Below, one piece after another: positions 9,313 to 18,165 of a stretch of DNA of 41,048 bases (positions are counted from its first letter, which is position 1; every line of letters begins with the position of its first letter). This stretch comes from an uncultured Oscillospiraceae bacterium (GTDB lineage Bacteria > Bacillota > Clostridia > Oscillospirales > Oscillospiraceae): positions 9,364 through 50,411 of the forward strand of contig CAJTUD010000012.1 of assembly GCA_910579725.1 (NCBI GenBank), given 5' to 3'. The notes beneath the pieces are model-generated. The model ran no database searches. It had not been told where the DNA came from and saw nothing but the letters and a program-made list of their open reading frames with translations. The translations under genes and the position numbers were made by a program.

Positions 9313-9492
9313 TCAGGCGTCAAACACATTCTTTTCCTGACTGTTGGCTTCCCGGTTGATCCGGCTGATCTCGCGGCAGAAGCGTTCCCGCTCCAGATGC
9401 GGTAGCTCCAGCACGTCCTCCAGGCCCCAGTGGAAGTAATACGAGATGAACGAGAGCTGGCGGTACAGCTCCCTGGGCGGCTGAAGGTTCAT
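9313..9492 (-). CDS. Small CIS-associated protein (DUF6760-like)
   Basis: A 59-aa protein whose ATG at 9492 overlaps the stop of the preceding gene (ATGA). It reads PRELYRQLSFISYYFHWGLE followed by DVLELPHLERERFCREI. The pattern 'E/Y-x-x-x-x-x-I-x-x-x-F-H-W-x-x-x-x-x-L-x-L-x-H-x-E-R' is seen in a small protein family (DUF6760) that accompanies tube genes in CIS and phage tail loci. Its role is unknown; translational coupling to the 122-aa protein suggests the two act together, possibly in tail assembly. Confidence 0.75.
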   Translation of the reverse strand: MNLQPPRELYRQLSFISYYFHWGLEDVLELPHLERERFCREISRINREANSQEKNVFDA

Positions 9493-9857
9493 CCCGCTCC
9501 CTGAAAATTTATCGTATCCACAAACTGCTTTCCGCAGTGTGGGCACGTCACCTGGATCTGGGGCTTATCCGCCTTGTTGATGGTGTCGTACATATCCTGC
9601 AAAAACTCCATATCGGCGATGAACAGTCCCTCAATCACCTCCGGCGTCACCTCCGGCAAAGTGCCCAGCATGGTAATCACCTTACTGAGGATCAGCGGGT
9701 TCATATAGCTTTCGTCCGCTTTCACTCTGGGATCCCGCAGGGCGCTCAGCTCGTCGCCGGCAGTGGCCAGCCGCATCTGGCCCTCCCGGTGCAGGGTTCC
9801 TTCCCCGTCAACATACCCCCGGGGCAGGCGGAACGGGTACATGGTCTGAAGCTCCAT
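9489..9857 (-). CDS. Tail assembly chaperone-like protein with CxxC motif
   Basis: A 122-aa protein, ATG at 9857 after GGGGGAAAG. The N-terminus (PFRLPRGYVDGEGTLHREGQ) and the central helix-rich part resemble small proteins located after tube genes in extracellular CIS loci and T4-like phage assembly proteins. The C-terminus has CPHCGKQF, a single CxxC pair. This could bind metal with a partner or as a dimer. It is coupled by a 4-base overlap to the 59-aa protein. By analogy with phage, this pair may be tube or tape-measure chaperones; that function is inferred from position only. Confidence 0.7.
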   Translation of the reverse strand: MELQTMYPFRLPRGYVDGEGTLHREGQMRLATAGDELSALRDPRVKADESYMNPLILSKVITMLGTLPEVTPEVIEGLFIADMEFLQDMYDTINKADKPQIQVTCPHCGKQFVDTINFQGAG

Positions 9858-9871
9858 TTAACTTTCCCCCT

Positions 9872-10306
9872 TTACTTCGTCCGCGTGATCCCCTCTGTCA
9901 CCAGCTCCAGGCTTTCAATGGCAATCTCGTTGCTGGTGGCGTTGAAGTCGGGAGCGGTATACTTGGTGGGCCACGCCTTCTCCAGCTGCCAGGAGGCGAC
10001 CTCGTTCATCTCATCGTCCATGAGGGTGATGACGACGGTTTTCCTGGTGGCCTTGCCGGACTGAATCTCCTTGATCCAGTCCCAGAACACCAAGGAATCG
10101 GTGGTGCCGCGCTTGAGGGTCACATTGGAGTATTTCAGGATGCCCGGCTGCTTGCCGGGGGTCTTGCCCGCCATGTTGCCCTCCCGGTACTCAATCGGGT
10201 CTGCGGTGATGTCCGGAGAGGACACCTCGGAAAATCCGGCCTCCTCGGTCTGGTCGATCAACACCTTGTAATTGTACTTTTTGAACGGATAAATGATCTC
10301 TGCCAT
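9872..10306 (-). CDS. Main tail tube protein (gp19 family, Afp1-like)
   Basis: A 144-aa protein, ATG at 10306 after GAGGGAAAC. It shows the gp19/Hcp-like tube architecture: KYNYKVLIDQTEEAGFSEVS at the N-terminus, then EYREGNMAGKTPGKQPGILK, and a C-terminal beta hairpin region (SWQLEKAWPTKYTAPDFNAT) typical of phage tube proteins, ending NEIAIESLELVTEGI. It is placed directly after the sheath gene with a 22-base gap, as in all contractile tails. It should polymerise into the inner tube that is propelled out upon sheath contraction. Confidence 0.93.
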   Translation of the reverse strand: MAEIIYPFKKYNYKVLIDQTEEAGFSEVSSPDITADPIEYREGNMAGKTPGKQPGILKYSNVTLKRGTTDSLVFWDWIKEIQSGKATRKTVVITLMDDEMNEVASWQLEKAWPTKYTAPDFNATSNEIAIESLELVTEGITRTK

Positions 10307-10328
10307 AAACTGTTTCCCTCCTCACTGG

Positions 10329-12044
10329 TTAAGCCGCAGATTGGGTGATCTGAGTGATACGGAAGATGACAAACTCCGCCGGACGCACAGGGGCCACGCC
10401 GATCTCGCAGATCAGCCGCCCGTTGAGGATGTCGTCCTGGGTCATGGTGTTGTGTCCCACCTCCACATAGTACGCCTGCTCCGGCGTGGAGCCGGCCAGG
10501 GTGCCGATGCGCCGCTGGGTCTCCAGGAACAGGGAGATGGTGCCCCGGACCCGGGACCACAGCCCCTCGTCATTGGGTTCAAAGACCACCCAGCCGGTAT
10601 TGGCGCGGATGGATTCCTCCAGGAAGATAAACAGGCGGCGGACATTGACATATTTCCAATTCCCATCGCTGGAGCAGGTGCGGGCGCCCCATGCCCGGAT
10701 GCCCTGGCCGGGAATGGCCCGGATCAGGTTGACGCCGTTGGGGTTGAGCTTGCCCTGCTCGGCGGCGTTATAGCTCACCGACAGCCCAGTGCAGCCCTGG
10801 ACGATCTCATTGGCCGGGGCCTTGAACACGCCCCGCTGGATGTCGGTGCGGGCATAGATGCCGCACATGGAGCCGGAGGGCGGCAGGAAGGTGGGGCGCT
10901 TCAACAGCGGATCGTACACCTGGACCCAGGGGGCGTAGAGGGCGGCGTAGGAGGTGTCGTAGGCGCTGCGGTGGCGGTTCAGCTCATCCACCGCGGTGCA
11001 GTCCAGCGGCGCATCCAGCACAGCGAAGCGGCTGGTAAGGCCCTCGCAGTGGGCAATCAGCTTGGCCTGCACGTTGGCGTCGGTGACGCCGGGGACCGCC
11101 ATGATGGATACATCGGTGATCTCCTGGAATGCCTCGATGCCGGAGCGCTTGCCGGGGCCCAGGTCGGTGCCGTTGAAGGTGCCGGCGTTGACATTATCCA
11201 TCGTGCCGTTCAGTCCGCCGCTGAGTTCAACGCGAAGGCTCTCCGCGCCTTCCTCCGCCCCCAGCAGAGACAGCGGATCGCCGGCGTCCTCCGGCAGGTG
11301 CAGCGTCATGGCGGCCATATGGGACTTTTCCAGCGCCGCGAGGAGATAGTCGGGAGCGGCGGGGTTTAAGGAGCAGCCGGGATAGTTCTCCTCCTGTCCG
11401 CCGCAGCGGATGGCCATATCCACGCCGCAGGCTTCCAAGGTGCGGGTGGGGACAAGGGCCGTATCCACCGCGTCCTCCGGCAGCTCGGCCTGGAAGGAAA
11501 TCAGCATCCCGTTCAAAGCGGTAACTTTGAAATAGGATACGGCGCCCTCCGCGCGGTAGGCGGCCAGATCGCCCACCCGGAACCCGGCGGCGTTTTTCAG
11601 GCGGTACTGCTTTCCGCCCACGCCATCCTGCGCCTCCAAAATCTGCGTTCTGGCTCTGGTGCTTCTGGAGAAGAACACCTGCATGGTGTTCGCCCACGCT
11701 CCGGGATTTTTCGCCTGGACCACGACCGGCCCCTCCGCGCTTTTGGCGCAGGCGGCGTCCTCCGGGGCCGCGCGCATGACGTAGCAGGTGCTGCCGCCGT
11801 TGGTGAAAAACTGCTCTACCGCGTTGGGCAGGTAGCGGTATTTCCCGTATTCCAGTTCCGAGAGATACCCGCCAAACCGGCGCTGGTACTCGGCAAAGCT
11901 GGTCAGCAGGACGGGCCGCCCTGTCACCGGCCCCTTTTCCGCCAGACCGACAAATCCGGCCGTACTGGTCCCAACTCCCTCCATGGCCTTGACGCCGGAA
12001 TCAAATTCCTCCACATAGACGCCTGGAGACAAATATTCTGCCAT
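10329..12044 (-). CDS. Contractile tail sheath protein
   Basis: A 571-aa protein; the ATG at 12044 is preceded by GGAAGG. The start MAEYLSPGVYVEEFDSGVKA is a textbook sheath N-terminus (SPGVYxEE). The C-terminal domain contains the conserved VNVRRLFIFLEESIRANTGW segment, FEPNDEGLWSRVRGTISLFL and a GHNTMTQDDILNGRLICEIG ending typical of the Phage_sheath_1 C-terminal domain. Only one sheath gene is present, whereas Afp/PVC loci have three. Length and both end domains appear intact, so the particle should be able to contract. Confidence 0.96.
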   Translation of the reverse strand: MAEYLSPGVYVEEFDSGVKAMEGVGTSTAGFVGLAEKGPVTGRPVLLTSFAEYQRRFGGYLSELEYGKYRYLPNAVEQFFTNGGSTCYVMRAAPEDAACAKSAEGPVVVQAKNPGAWANTMQVFFSRSTRARTQILEAQDGVGGKQYRLKNAAGFRVGDLAAYRAEGAVSYFKVTALNGMLISFQAELPEDAVDTALVPTRTLEACGVDMAIRCGGQEENYPGCSLNPAAPDYLLAALEKSHMAAMTLHLPEDAGDPLSLLGAEEGAESLRVELSGGLNGTMDNVNAGTFNGTDLGPGKRSGIEAFQEITDVSIMAVPGVTDANVQAKLIAHCEGLTSRFAVLDAPLDCTAVDELNRHRSAYDTSYAALYAPWVQVYDPLLKRPTFLPPSGSMCGIYARTDIQRGVFKAPANEIVQGCTGLSVSYNAAEQGKLNPNGVNLIRAIPGQGIRAWGARTCSSDGNWKYVNVRRLFIFLEESIRANTGWVVFEPNDEGLWSRVRGTISLFLETQRRIGTLAGSTPEQAYYVEVGHNTMTQDDILNGRLICEIGVAPVRPAEFVIFRITQITQSAA

Positions 12045-12067
12045 TTGAAATACCTTCCTTCCTGTTT

Positions 12068-12454
12068 TTATAGCTGTACGCTGGTCTGCCCGGCAGACTG
12101 TACGGCGATCTGGCCGCCCCACGCGCACATCAATTTACTGTCATTGGAGATTGCGGACTGCCCGCCGATGAATACCTTGGGGGCGGCGTTCAGCCATGGC
12201 CCGGCGGGAACCGGGACGCAGGGCATAGGGGTCAGCACACCCAGCGCCGCTGAGGTTGCGGAGGCTACTGTGGGATTGCTGAGGCTGCTGCACATGCCAA
12301 AGGGCGGGATATTGACGGTGGGCGCCATGTCGGTCATAACGCCGGCGGGCCGCCCGTTGATCACAACCCTTGGTATGGGCAGGGCGCTGAATGATGCCGG
12401 TACGGAGCCGAAGGGACACTGAAGCACAGCGCCGGTACAGAGGCAAAAACTCAT
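12068..12454 (-). CDS. PAAR-like spike tip protein (DUF4280)
   Basis: A 128-aa protein starting at an ATG (12454) that overlaps the stop of the preceding cap gene (ATGA). It begins MSFCLCTGAVLQCPFGSVPA and carries further metal-ligand-like Cys and other residues (FGMCSSL, PMPCVPVP, KLMCAWGG). This is the pattern of the DUF4280 PAAR-like family, in which Cys replace the His of classical PAAR tips. It would cap the gpV needle. It is unusual that the gene sits before the sheath rather than near the spike genes as in Afp10. Confidence 0.9.
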   Translation of the reverse strand: MSFCLCTGAVLQCPFGSVPASFSALPIPRVVINGRPAGVMTDMAPTVNIPPFGMCSSLSNPTVASATSAALGVLTPMPCVPVPAGPWLNAAPKVFIGGQSAISNDSKLMCAWGGQIAVQSAGQTSVQL

Positions 12455-13014
12455 TTTCCATCCGCCCCTTTCCGTTTTGTAGTGAGCTGGAACTCCCGGA
12501 CCGGCGGCGTGCGGCGAATGCGCGTACTGGGAATCCGCACCGGCTCCAGCGTCAGATAGGCGGCGGGCTGAAGGGGGCTGCTCAGACTCTGCCACAGAGC
12601 GGTCTTTTCGTTTCGGGCCAGCTCGTGAAAGGTGACTTTCACCGCCTGGCCGTCTACCTCCAGCGGCTCCATGCTGTGTACTGCCCGCATCGCCGATTCC
12701 AGCAGCACCATCTCATCCAGCGCGGTCATGCTGTCAAAGGGCACCTTCCGGTTGGCGTACATCAGGAAGTGGAGCGCCAGCAGGCGGTCCGGGCGCCGGC
12801 GCGTATCCTCGCTCAGCCGGACGGAGGATGGCGGGCCGTAGGGCCGCACCTCCTCAATATCATGGAGGAATACGCCGAAGCGGTAGTCCGTCTCCGCGCC
12901 CGGATGGGTCAGCTTAATATCATCCCCCTGATTCAGCACCGCGGGCACCATCTCCTCCCGCAGCCGCTCCAGCAGCAGATTGCCGATCCGCTCAAAAACA
13001 GGTTCCTCGCTCAT
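12451..13014 (-). CDS. Tail terminator / cap protein (Pvc16 family, DUF4255)
   Basis: A 187-aa protein; the ATG at 13014 follows GGAGGGAGG and overlaps the MORN gene stop by 4 bases. The pattern YRFGVFLHDIEEVRPYG, then DRLLALHFLMYANRKVP and the DEMVLLESAMRAVHSM helix matches DUF4255 / Pvc16 N-terminal domain proteins, which close the top of the tube and sheath in Afp and PVC particles. The gene is normally the last of the locus; here it comes first among the structural genes. Tight coupling with the membrane protein genes upstream suggests that all are expressed together. Confidence 0.85.
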   Translation of the reverse strand: MSEEPVFERIGNLLLERLREEMVPAVLNQGDDIKLTHPGAETDYRFGVFLHDIEEVRPYGPPSSVRLSEDTRRRPDRLLALHFLMYANRKVPFDSMTALDEMVLLESAMRAVHSMEPLEVDGQAVKVTFHELARNEKTALWQSLSSPLQPAAYLTLEPVRIPSTRIRRTPPVREFQLTTKRKGADGK

Positions 13015-14654
13015 GGTCCCTCCCTCCATTTCGCGGCCTGATACCACAGCGACATATCCTTATCCTCCTTTCCCACTGTCATGGTCTCCACCCCGGCATA
13101 TTCGGCCAGGAGTTCGTCAACATATTTCTCCGCCTGGGCCAGAGGCCATGGGGTAAAGCGCCAGATAAACTGTCCCGACTGACGGACGGAGACGTCCCAA
13201 ACCGCTTCCCCGGCCGCAAAATCGCTGAACCACTCCCGCCAGCCGATGAGGTGCCGTCCGGATATAAAGCCGCTTTCCGGCTGGGCGGCGCAGGGAAGGG
13301 GCTGCCCATAGGACAAGACCTGTGTGATGATGATTTCCCGCTTGTCCGTATCCGGTGAAAGCGTCTCATCCTCATAAAGTTTCGGCGGCGGCTCCATACT
13401 GGCTGCCGAGGCGTAGGTGACAGCCATTTTTGCGGTGATCTCTTCCGCGCCGTCTTTTTCACTCCCGCCCCCATCCATCCCGGACTCATCCTCTGCGGGC
13501 GTGTCCAGGATCTCGCTCGATCCCTCCGCATCCTCCGGCACGTCATTTTCCGTTTCGGCATCCTCCGGCGCGGGCTGTTCCAGCGCGTCCAGCAGCTCCT
13601 GCCGTTCCCGCTGGGCTTCCTCCTCCGCCTGGGCCGGAGATATGAGCGCAACCGGGCTTTCCGTAATGAACATTAGGTTAAAGTAGGGGTAAACAAAGGC
13701 TGTGATCCCTTCGCAGGAATAGAGCAGCCAATGGGTGGTAAACGCCGCCTCTACCTCCTCCAGGGACAAGCCGAGAAAGGCGTCGGCCCTGGGTCGTTCG
13801 CCGCAGACCTGCCCGGTATAGAGCAGCTGTCCGCTGGGGTGGTAGATCGTGCCTTGCCCGGTCAGCCGGCCATAGACGAATGTGCCCTCCGCGCTGCGGA
13901 CGCCCAACAGTGTGTTGTAAAGCTCGCCATGCCCATGGTAGATGCCCCGCCAGAACTGTCCCTCGTACCGTAATTTTCCGCTGGCGGTATATTCCCGACC
14001 CTCTCCATGGAGCAGCCCTGCGGAAAAGGTCCCCTCCCGGAGGAGGGTCTGATCCTCGCCGTATTCGGCCCCCTCGCCCTCTAAAAGGTCCCTTGAAAAA
14101 GAACCCTCCCGCAGCAAAGCGCCGCTGGGGTAGAACTCCTGGCCCTCTCCCTCCAAAAATCCCTTGGAGAACTGGCCCTCGCTGACAATTCCGGTGTCCG
14201 GAGCAAACCGGCGGCCCTGGCCCTCATACAGATTCCCAGCCATTTCGCCGGTATAGACCAATACGCCGGCGTGGTAAACCTTCGCGTCCGCGCCCTCATA
14301 GACGCCATCTACAAGGGGGCCGTCGTAGAGCAGCTCCCCGGCAGCGTCGAATACCTTTCCCCGGCCCGTATAAGCGCCCGCGGCCACCTCGCCTACGTAA
14401 CGCACCTGACCGCCGGCGTCCAACACCTGTACCAGATCAGAGATCCCGGCAAGCGCCGGGTCGTTGTAGCGGTAGGCCGGAATGTCCCGATCCGCATGGT
14501 TCGATGTGCGGAATGGCAGTCCGAATACCAGAAGGACTACAACAGAGCAGACTATTATCAGCAGCAGCGCCAGCCGCTTTCGCACAAAGATCGGGCCGAC
14601 ACGCCAGTAATCCTCTGGTCCCCACTGCCTTTGCGATGCCTTGTGGTCACTCAT
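13011..14654 (-). CDS. Membrane-anchored MORN-repeat protein
   Basis: A 547-aa protein, ATG at 14654 overlapping the upstream stop (ATGA). Residues about 27-48 form one transmembrane helix (RLALLLIIVCSVVVLLVFGL) after a short basic cytoplasmic tail, so the bulk is predicted outside the membrane. From about 80 to 290 there are roughly nine MORN-type repeats of 22-23 residues, with the recurrent pattern G-x-x-x-x-G-x-G-x-x-Y-x-x-x-G-x-L-x-Y-x-G (for example GLLHGEGREYTASGKLRYEG). An acidic Glu/Asp-rich linker (about 345-420) and a globular C-terminal part follow. MORN sheets bind lipids or proteins. Its coupling to the CIS cap gene suggests envelope docking of the particle, which is an inference. 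Confidence 0.85.
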   Translation of the reverse strand: MSDHKASQRQWGPEDYWRVGPIFVRKRLALLLIIVCSVVVLLVFGLPFRTSNHADRDIPAYRYNDPALAGISDLVQVLDAGGQVRYVGEVAAGAYTGRGKVFDAAGELLYDGPLVDGVYEGADAKVYHAGVLVYTGEMAGNLYEGQGRRFAPDTGIVSEGQFSKGFLEGEGQEFYPSGALLREGSFSRDLLEGEGAEYGEDQTLLREGTFSAGLLHGEGREYTASGKLRYEGQFWRGIYHGHGELYNTLLGVRSAEGTFVYGRLTGQGTIYHPSGQLLYTGQVCGERPRADAFLGLSLEEVEAAFTTHWLLYSCEGITAFVYPYFNLMFITESPVALISPAQAEEEAQRERQELLDALEQPAPEDAETENDVPEDAEGSSEILDTPAEDESGMDGGGSEKDGAEEITAKMAVTYASAASMEPPPKLYEDETLSPDTDKREIIITQVLSYGQPLPCAAQPESGFISGRHLIGWREWFSDFAAGEAVWDVSVRQSGQFIWRFTPWPLAQAEKYVDELLAEYAGVETMTVGKEDKDMSLWYQAAKWREGP

Positions 14655-17326
14655 GGCCGCCCTTCCCCCCAGTCAAATAAGAGTCCGGTGTCCCCGTCCT
14701 GGGCGGCGCTATCGCGGAGCGTGTCACACCGGAACAGATACCAGCGGGCGGCCTTATCCTCCGGCATCCGGCGCAGCACCTTGGCAAATAGCCGCATGGC
14801 GGCGGGGAAATCCCTTTCCCGGAATAGGCGCAGCGCTTTCTCCCATGTACCGGCGGTTTCCCGCCAGCGGCTTTGCCAGTCGGACGGGCGGCAGGCGGGA
14901 TCTTCGTAAAGCTCCATACCGTTATCCCAGCCCAGCAGCCGCAGGCCCGTTCGCCCGGCGCGGGTATTTTCCACCACCAAAGCGTCAAAGTCCAGCGCCC
15001 GCTCCAGCGCCGCTTGTTTCCGGCGCATATCCTTTGACACCGCCAGAGAATAGAGAAGGCTGTCCCCGCCAAACACGCCCAGCTCTACGGTTTCGCTCAA
15101 AACGGCGGCCATGACCGGCATCCGGTTTTGTTCCAGCTGTTCCAGGCAGTCCCGGGCGCAGGAGCGCGCGCGCTCCGCATCGGGAAGCAGCGCCGTCAGC
15201 GCGTACAGCCCCTCGTCGTAATCCACCAGCATACCGCCCGACTGCGCGATCCGTTCCGCCGCCAGCCCGGTCATACGGTCCAGGCTTATCCGGTCTGGGG
15301 AGAAGCCTCTGGGAATGAGGATCAGAAGGGCGCCATTCACCGGGGCATGATCCCCGGCGCTCAGTTCCGTCACACTGTCTTTGTGCAGCATACGCAACAG
15401 GCAGTCTGGCACGAGCCGGGCATAGGCGCCGTTGATGCTTTTCAGCTCGTTAAACTGCACCCTTGTCTGGATAGAAAGCTGGTTAAAAACCCGGCCCACC
15501 TCGTAAAGCTCCGTATGGGGCATCCCGCATAGCTGCATTTGTCCGCCGCTGCCGCGGGTATAAAACTCCTCCAGCGCCCGCTGGATCTCATCCAAGGGGC
15601 GGAGCAGGCGGCGGGTCATCCACGCCAGGGCGAGAAACAGCAGGGGGCAGGCAGCCAGGAAGGGGAGCAGGCGCTGGAGGAACTTCGCCTGTCCCGCCAG
15701 CAGGATATTCTCATTTTGGGAAACCGCGACGCAGCCGGTCCGATCTCCCTGTGAAAAGGGCTGGACATATAAAAAGTCGCGGCTGGTATCCGTTTGAATA
15801 TGTTCCAAGGCGCTTCTTCCCTGACGCAGGGCATGAGAAACAGAGGATACATAGTCTCTGGATTTGATGTCCTCCAGCAGGTATCCCGCCGGAACCGTAC
15901 TGTCGGACGCAATCACCGGGCCGGGAGCGGCGTCCCACACCACGCAGATGTCGTACTCTTTTTCCTGACCGGCTATCGCCATGCTGACCTGACGCTCCAG
16001 CCGGTCAACAGCAGCCTCCACCGATTCATGATCGGACGGTTCCTCAGCGGAGAGAACGGCGGTTAGGCTTCCGCCGATCAAGCGGAGCTTTTGATAGGCT
16101 TCCTCTCGGATGGCCTCCTGAAAGGAACGGTACTGTACGGCGGTGACGCCGCCCAAGAGGATGGTGGCCGCCAGTACCTCGCACAAAAGGAGACGGACAG
16201 ACAGGCGGTGAGAATGTAAAATGGAAAAAACGCTTTCCACAAGGGCGGCGAGAACGGCCCAGAACACGAGTACGGCCAGCCACCCATGCTGCCAGAGCAT
16301 TCGTAAGCGCAAAATGCCGGTGTGAAGTCCCCAGACACTATAATCCTCTCCGGCAATCACGCCGCCGTCCTCAGCGGCGCACAGTCCCACAAGCCGGACG
16401 CCGCCGCTTTGAGTTTGGTAAGTGGTGTAGACTTCAAGCTGCCGGTACTGAAACCCGGAGCCGCCGATAAAATCCTCCCCTTGCCGGAACTGGACAGGAG
16501 CGCCCTCCGGGAAAATCTCGAAAACATCTCCGCTGATGCTGTCGGAAATAAAGCAGCGCATGCCGCAGGTGGAGATATGCAGCGGCGTATCGGACAATCC
16601 CGCCAGAATATCCCGCTGCCAGACGCCGTTTTGGTACTGCCCGGCCTCTTTGTCCCGGCTGATCCATACAAAGTGGCCGTCTGCGATGTACTTCAGGAAC
16701 AGGATACTTTCTCCCGGCAGTATCGTTTCAAACCCCACATGGCCGGTTTCCAAATCCACATGGGCCAAGAAACCCTGTCCCTGTCCGTTCAGGCCGCTCA
16801 GCGTCAGGGTGCGGATTTCCGTTATCTCCGCTTCCGCTTCTTCTCCTGTGCCCTCATTTTCTGCGGGAAGATAGATTTCTTTCCAGACAACCCCCACCGG
16901 CGCGCCGCGCAGAGTTGTCAGCTCCGTCAAAGTATGCGCCCGCATGGCGGCATCGTCCGTGGAGAGGGCAACCAGACGCTGCAAGGTTTCGCCGCCTTTT
17001 TCATAGGAGAGAATCGCGTAGACGGTCTCTCCGTCCGCTTCCAAGTATTGAAACGCCTGCCCGTCCGCTGTGCTCATATAGTTCAGCAGCGTCCCGGCGT
17101 GGTCAATCCGCACCAAGCTGTTGCGGTTTCCGCTGGCGAGCACCGCCAGCAGGGAATCCTCCAGCGCAAGCATGGAGTAGATATTGCCGTCCAGCGTGGG
17201 AAGGTAAGCGTCCGCGTTCCAATAGCTGTACCCCAGTCCCAGCGCCAGCGCGCAGGCCAGCACGATCAGCTCCCGGAGCAGCAGGCGGCGTCTTTGGCGC
17301 AGCCGCGCGAAAATGGACTGTCTCAT
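14651..17326 (-). CDS. Multi-pass sensor with degenerate class III cyclase-like domain
   Basis: An 891-aa membrane protein whose ATG at 17326 overlaps the upstream stop (ATGA). Visible parts are: a helix near residues 17-36; a long beta-rich extracytoplasmic region (about 40-335) with repeated short strands, possibly a propeller; two helices near 345-365 and 385-405; a second extracytoplasmic region to about 560 with cache-like features; a helix near 560-580 followed by a HAMP-like segment (RRLLRPLDEIQRALEEFYTR). A C-terminal domain then resembles adenylate/guanylate cyclase folds and the 'WEKALRLFRERDFPAAMRLF' tail of Firmicutes cyclase-like proteins. The metal-binding aspartates are not clear, so activity is doubtful. 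It may sense the envelope state for the CIS. Confidence 0.7.
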   Translation of the reverse strand: MRQSIFARLRQRRRLLLRELIVLACALALGLGYSYWNADAYLPTLDGNIYSMLALEDSLLAVLASGNRNSLVRIDHAGTLLNYMSTADGQAFQYLEADGETVYAILSYEKGGETLQRLVALSTDDAAMRAHTLTELTTLRGAPVGVVWKEIYLPAENEGTGEEAEAEITEIRTLTLSGLNGQGQGFLAHVDLETGHVGFETILPGESILFLKYIADGHFVWISRDKEAGQYQNGVWQRDILAGLSDTPLHISTCGMRCFISDSISGDVFEIFPEGAPVQFRQGEDFIGGSGFQYRQLEVYTTYQTQSGGVRLVGLCAAEDGGVIAGEDYSVWGLHTGILRLRMLWQHGWLAVLVFWAVLAALVESVFSILHSHRLSVRLLLCEVLAATILLGGVTAVQYRSFQEAIREEAYQKLRLIGGSLTAVLSAEEPSDHESVEAAVDRLERQVSMAIAGQEKEYDICVVWDAAPGPVIASDSTVPAGYLLEDIKSRDYVSSVSHALRQGRSALEHIQTDTSRDFLYVQPFSQGDRTGCVAVSQNENILLAGQAKFLQRLLPFLAACPLLFLALAWMTRRLLRPLDEIQRALEEFYTRGSGGQMQLCGMPHTELYEVGRVFNQLSIQTRVQFNELKSINGAYARLVPDCLLRMLHKDSVTELSAGDHAPVNGALLILIPRGFSPDRISLDRMTGLAAERIAQSGGMLVDYDEGLYALTALLPDAERARSCARDCLEQLEQNRMPVMAAVLSETVELGVFGGDSLLYSLAVSKDMRRKQAALERALDFDALVVENTRAGRTGLRLLGWDNGMELYEDPACRPSDWQSRWRETAGTWEKALRLFRERDFPAAMRLFAKVLRRMPEDKAARWYLFRCDTLRDSAAQDGDTGLLFDWGEGRP

Positions 17327-18165
17327 TCGCCGCCCTCCCCGTTGCGCAAATCCTGATCCCCTACTTGGGGCATACCCTGCCAGACGATCTCATTTTTCTC
17401 CCGCGCATGACGGCGGTAAGCGGAAATCAGGGACAAAAGAGCCGCCGTCAGCAGCAGCGCCGCCAACGCCCGCAAGATGTATTTCCCATAGCGGCGTAGC
17501 CAGCCGCCGGCGCGCCGGATATGGCGGTACAAGACGGAGCTTCTGCGGGGCGGCGTGTCCGGGATGGCCGCTACATCCCGCTGAAGCTGGCCCCAGCTGG
17601 TATAGTCCTGTTCCTTTTGCCGGATATTCAATAGCAAAAGCTCCTCTGGAATCCGTTTGTCTTGCCATGGCGCCACCTTTTCGGACAATACCTCGCTGAT
17701 AACTGCGGCCACAGCGCAGACAGCCTGGGCCTCCTCCATACCCGGCTCCCACCGCCGAAGCTCCGGCAGATATTGAAGCGACATAGACCGGCCTGTAACG
17801 ATCAGGTTTTCCGTATTTGCCGAGAGCGCAATCAGGCAGGGCGGCATGTTCCCCTCCACCTGCTGCCCCAAGAGGGACAAACAGGCGTCCCGCCGCTGGG
17901 CAAGGTCCGGCTTTCTCTCATAGAGCCATTGACGAAGGGAGATCCCCTCCTGGCAGGGCAGCAGCAGTTCCAATACGCCGCTTTCCAAACGGACGGGGAC
18001 CGATTCGTCCAGCCCGCTTAGAATTTCCCGCTGGCAGGCGGCGGAGCGGACGCGGAGCTTGACCCATAACGTACCGTCCGGCCCCCGGCAGACCTCCGTA
18101 TATCCTGTCTGGCTTTCATGGGTCAGACGTACCGTATGCAGCCGGTCAAAGGGAACCTGCCCCAT
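17323..18165 (-). CDS. Membrane-anchored pseudokinase-like protein
   Basis: A 280-aa protein; ATG at 18165 after GGAGGGGACGG, overlapping the end of the preceding gene by 20 bases. The first 190 residues look like a worn protein kinase lobe: VCRGPDGTLWVKLRVRS with a possible VAIK-like lysine, a hinge-like LLLPCQEGISLRQWLYE, and LSANTENLIVTGRSMSLQYL in place of a catalytic HRD/DFG region. No HRD or DFG motif is present. A transmembrane helix lies near residues 235-253 (ALAALLLTAALLSLISAY) with a short outside tail. Cytoplasmic pseudokinase plus one helix recalls EssB/YukC of type VII secretion. The kinase relation is tentative. Confidence 0.6.
   Translation of the reverse strand: MGQVPFDRLHTVRLTHESQTGYTEVCRGPDGTLWVKLRVRSAACQREILSGLDESVPVRLESGVLELLLPCQEGISLRQWLYERKPDLAQRRDACLSLLGQQVEGNMPPCLIALSANTENLIVTGRSMSLQYLPELRRWEPGMEEAQAVCAVAAVISEVLSEKVAPWQDKRIPEELLLLNIRQKEQDYTSWGQLQRDVAAIPDTPPRRSSVLYRHIRRAGGWLRRYGKYILRALAALLLTAALLSLISAYRRHAREKNEIVWQGMPQVGDQDLRNGEGGE

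Noticed and set aside
1..12454. Intact temperate prophage
   Set aside because: Only tail-type genes are present, with DUF4255 cap and DUF4280 tip; there are no capsid, portal, terminase or lysis genes in view, which fits a CIS.
13700..14430. Short repeated DNA pattern that might suggest a tandem repeat or CRISPR array
   Set aside because: The periodicity is about 69 bases and is the coding signature of MORN repeats; units vary too much and no spacer structure exists. No CRISPR array was seen elsewhere.
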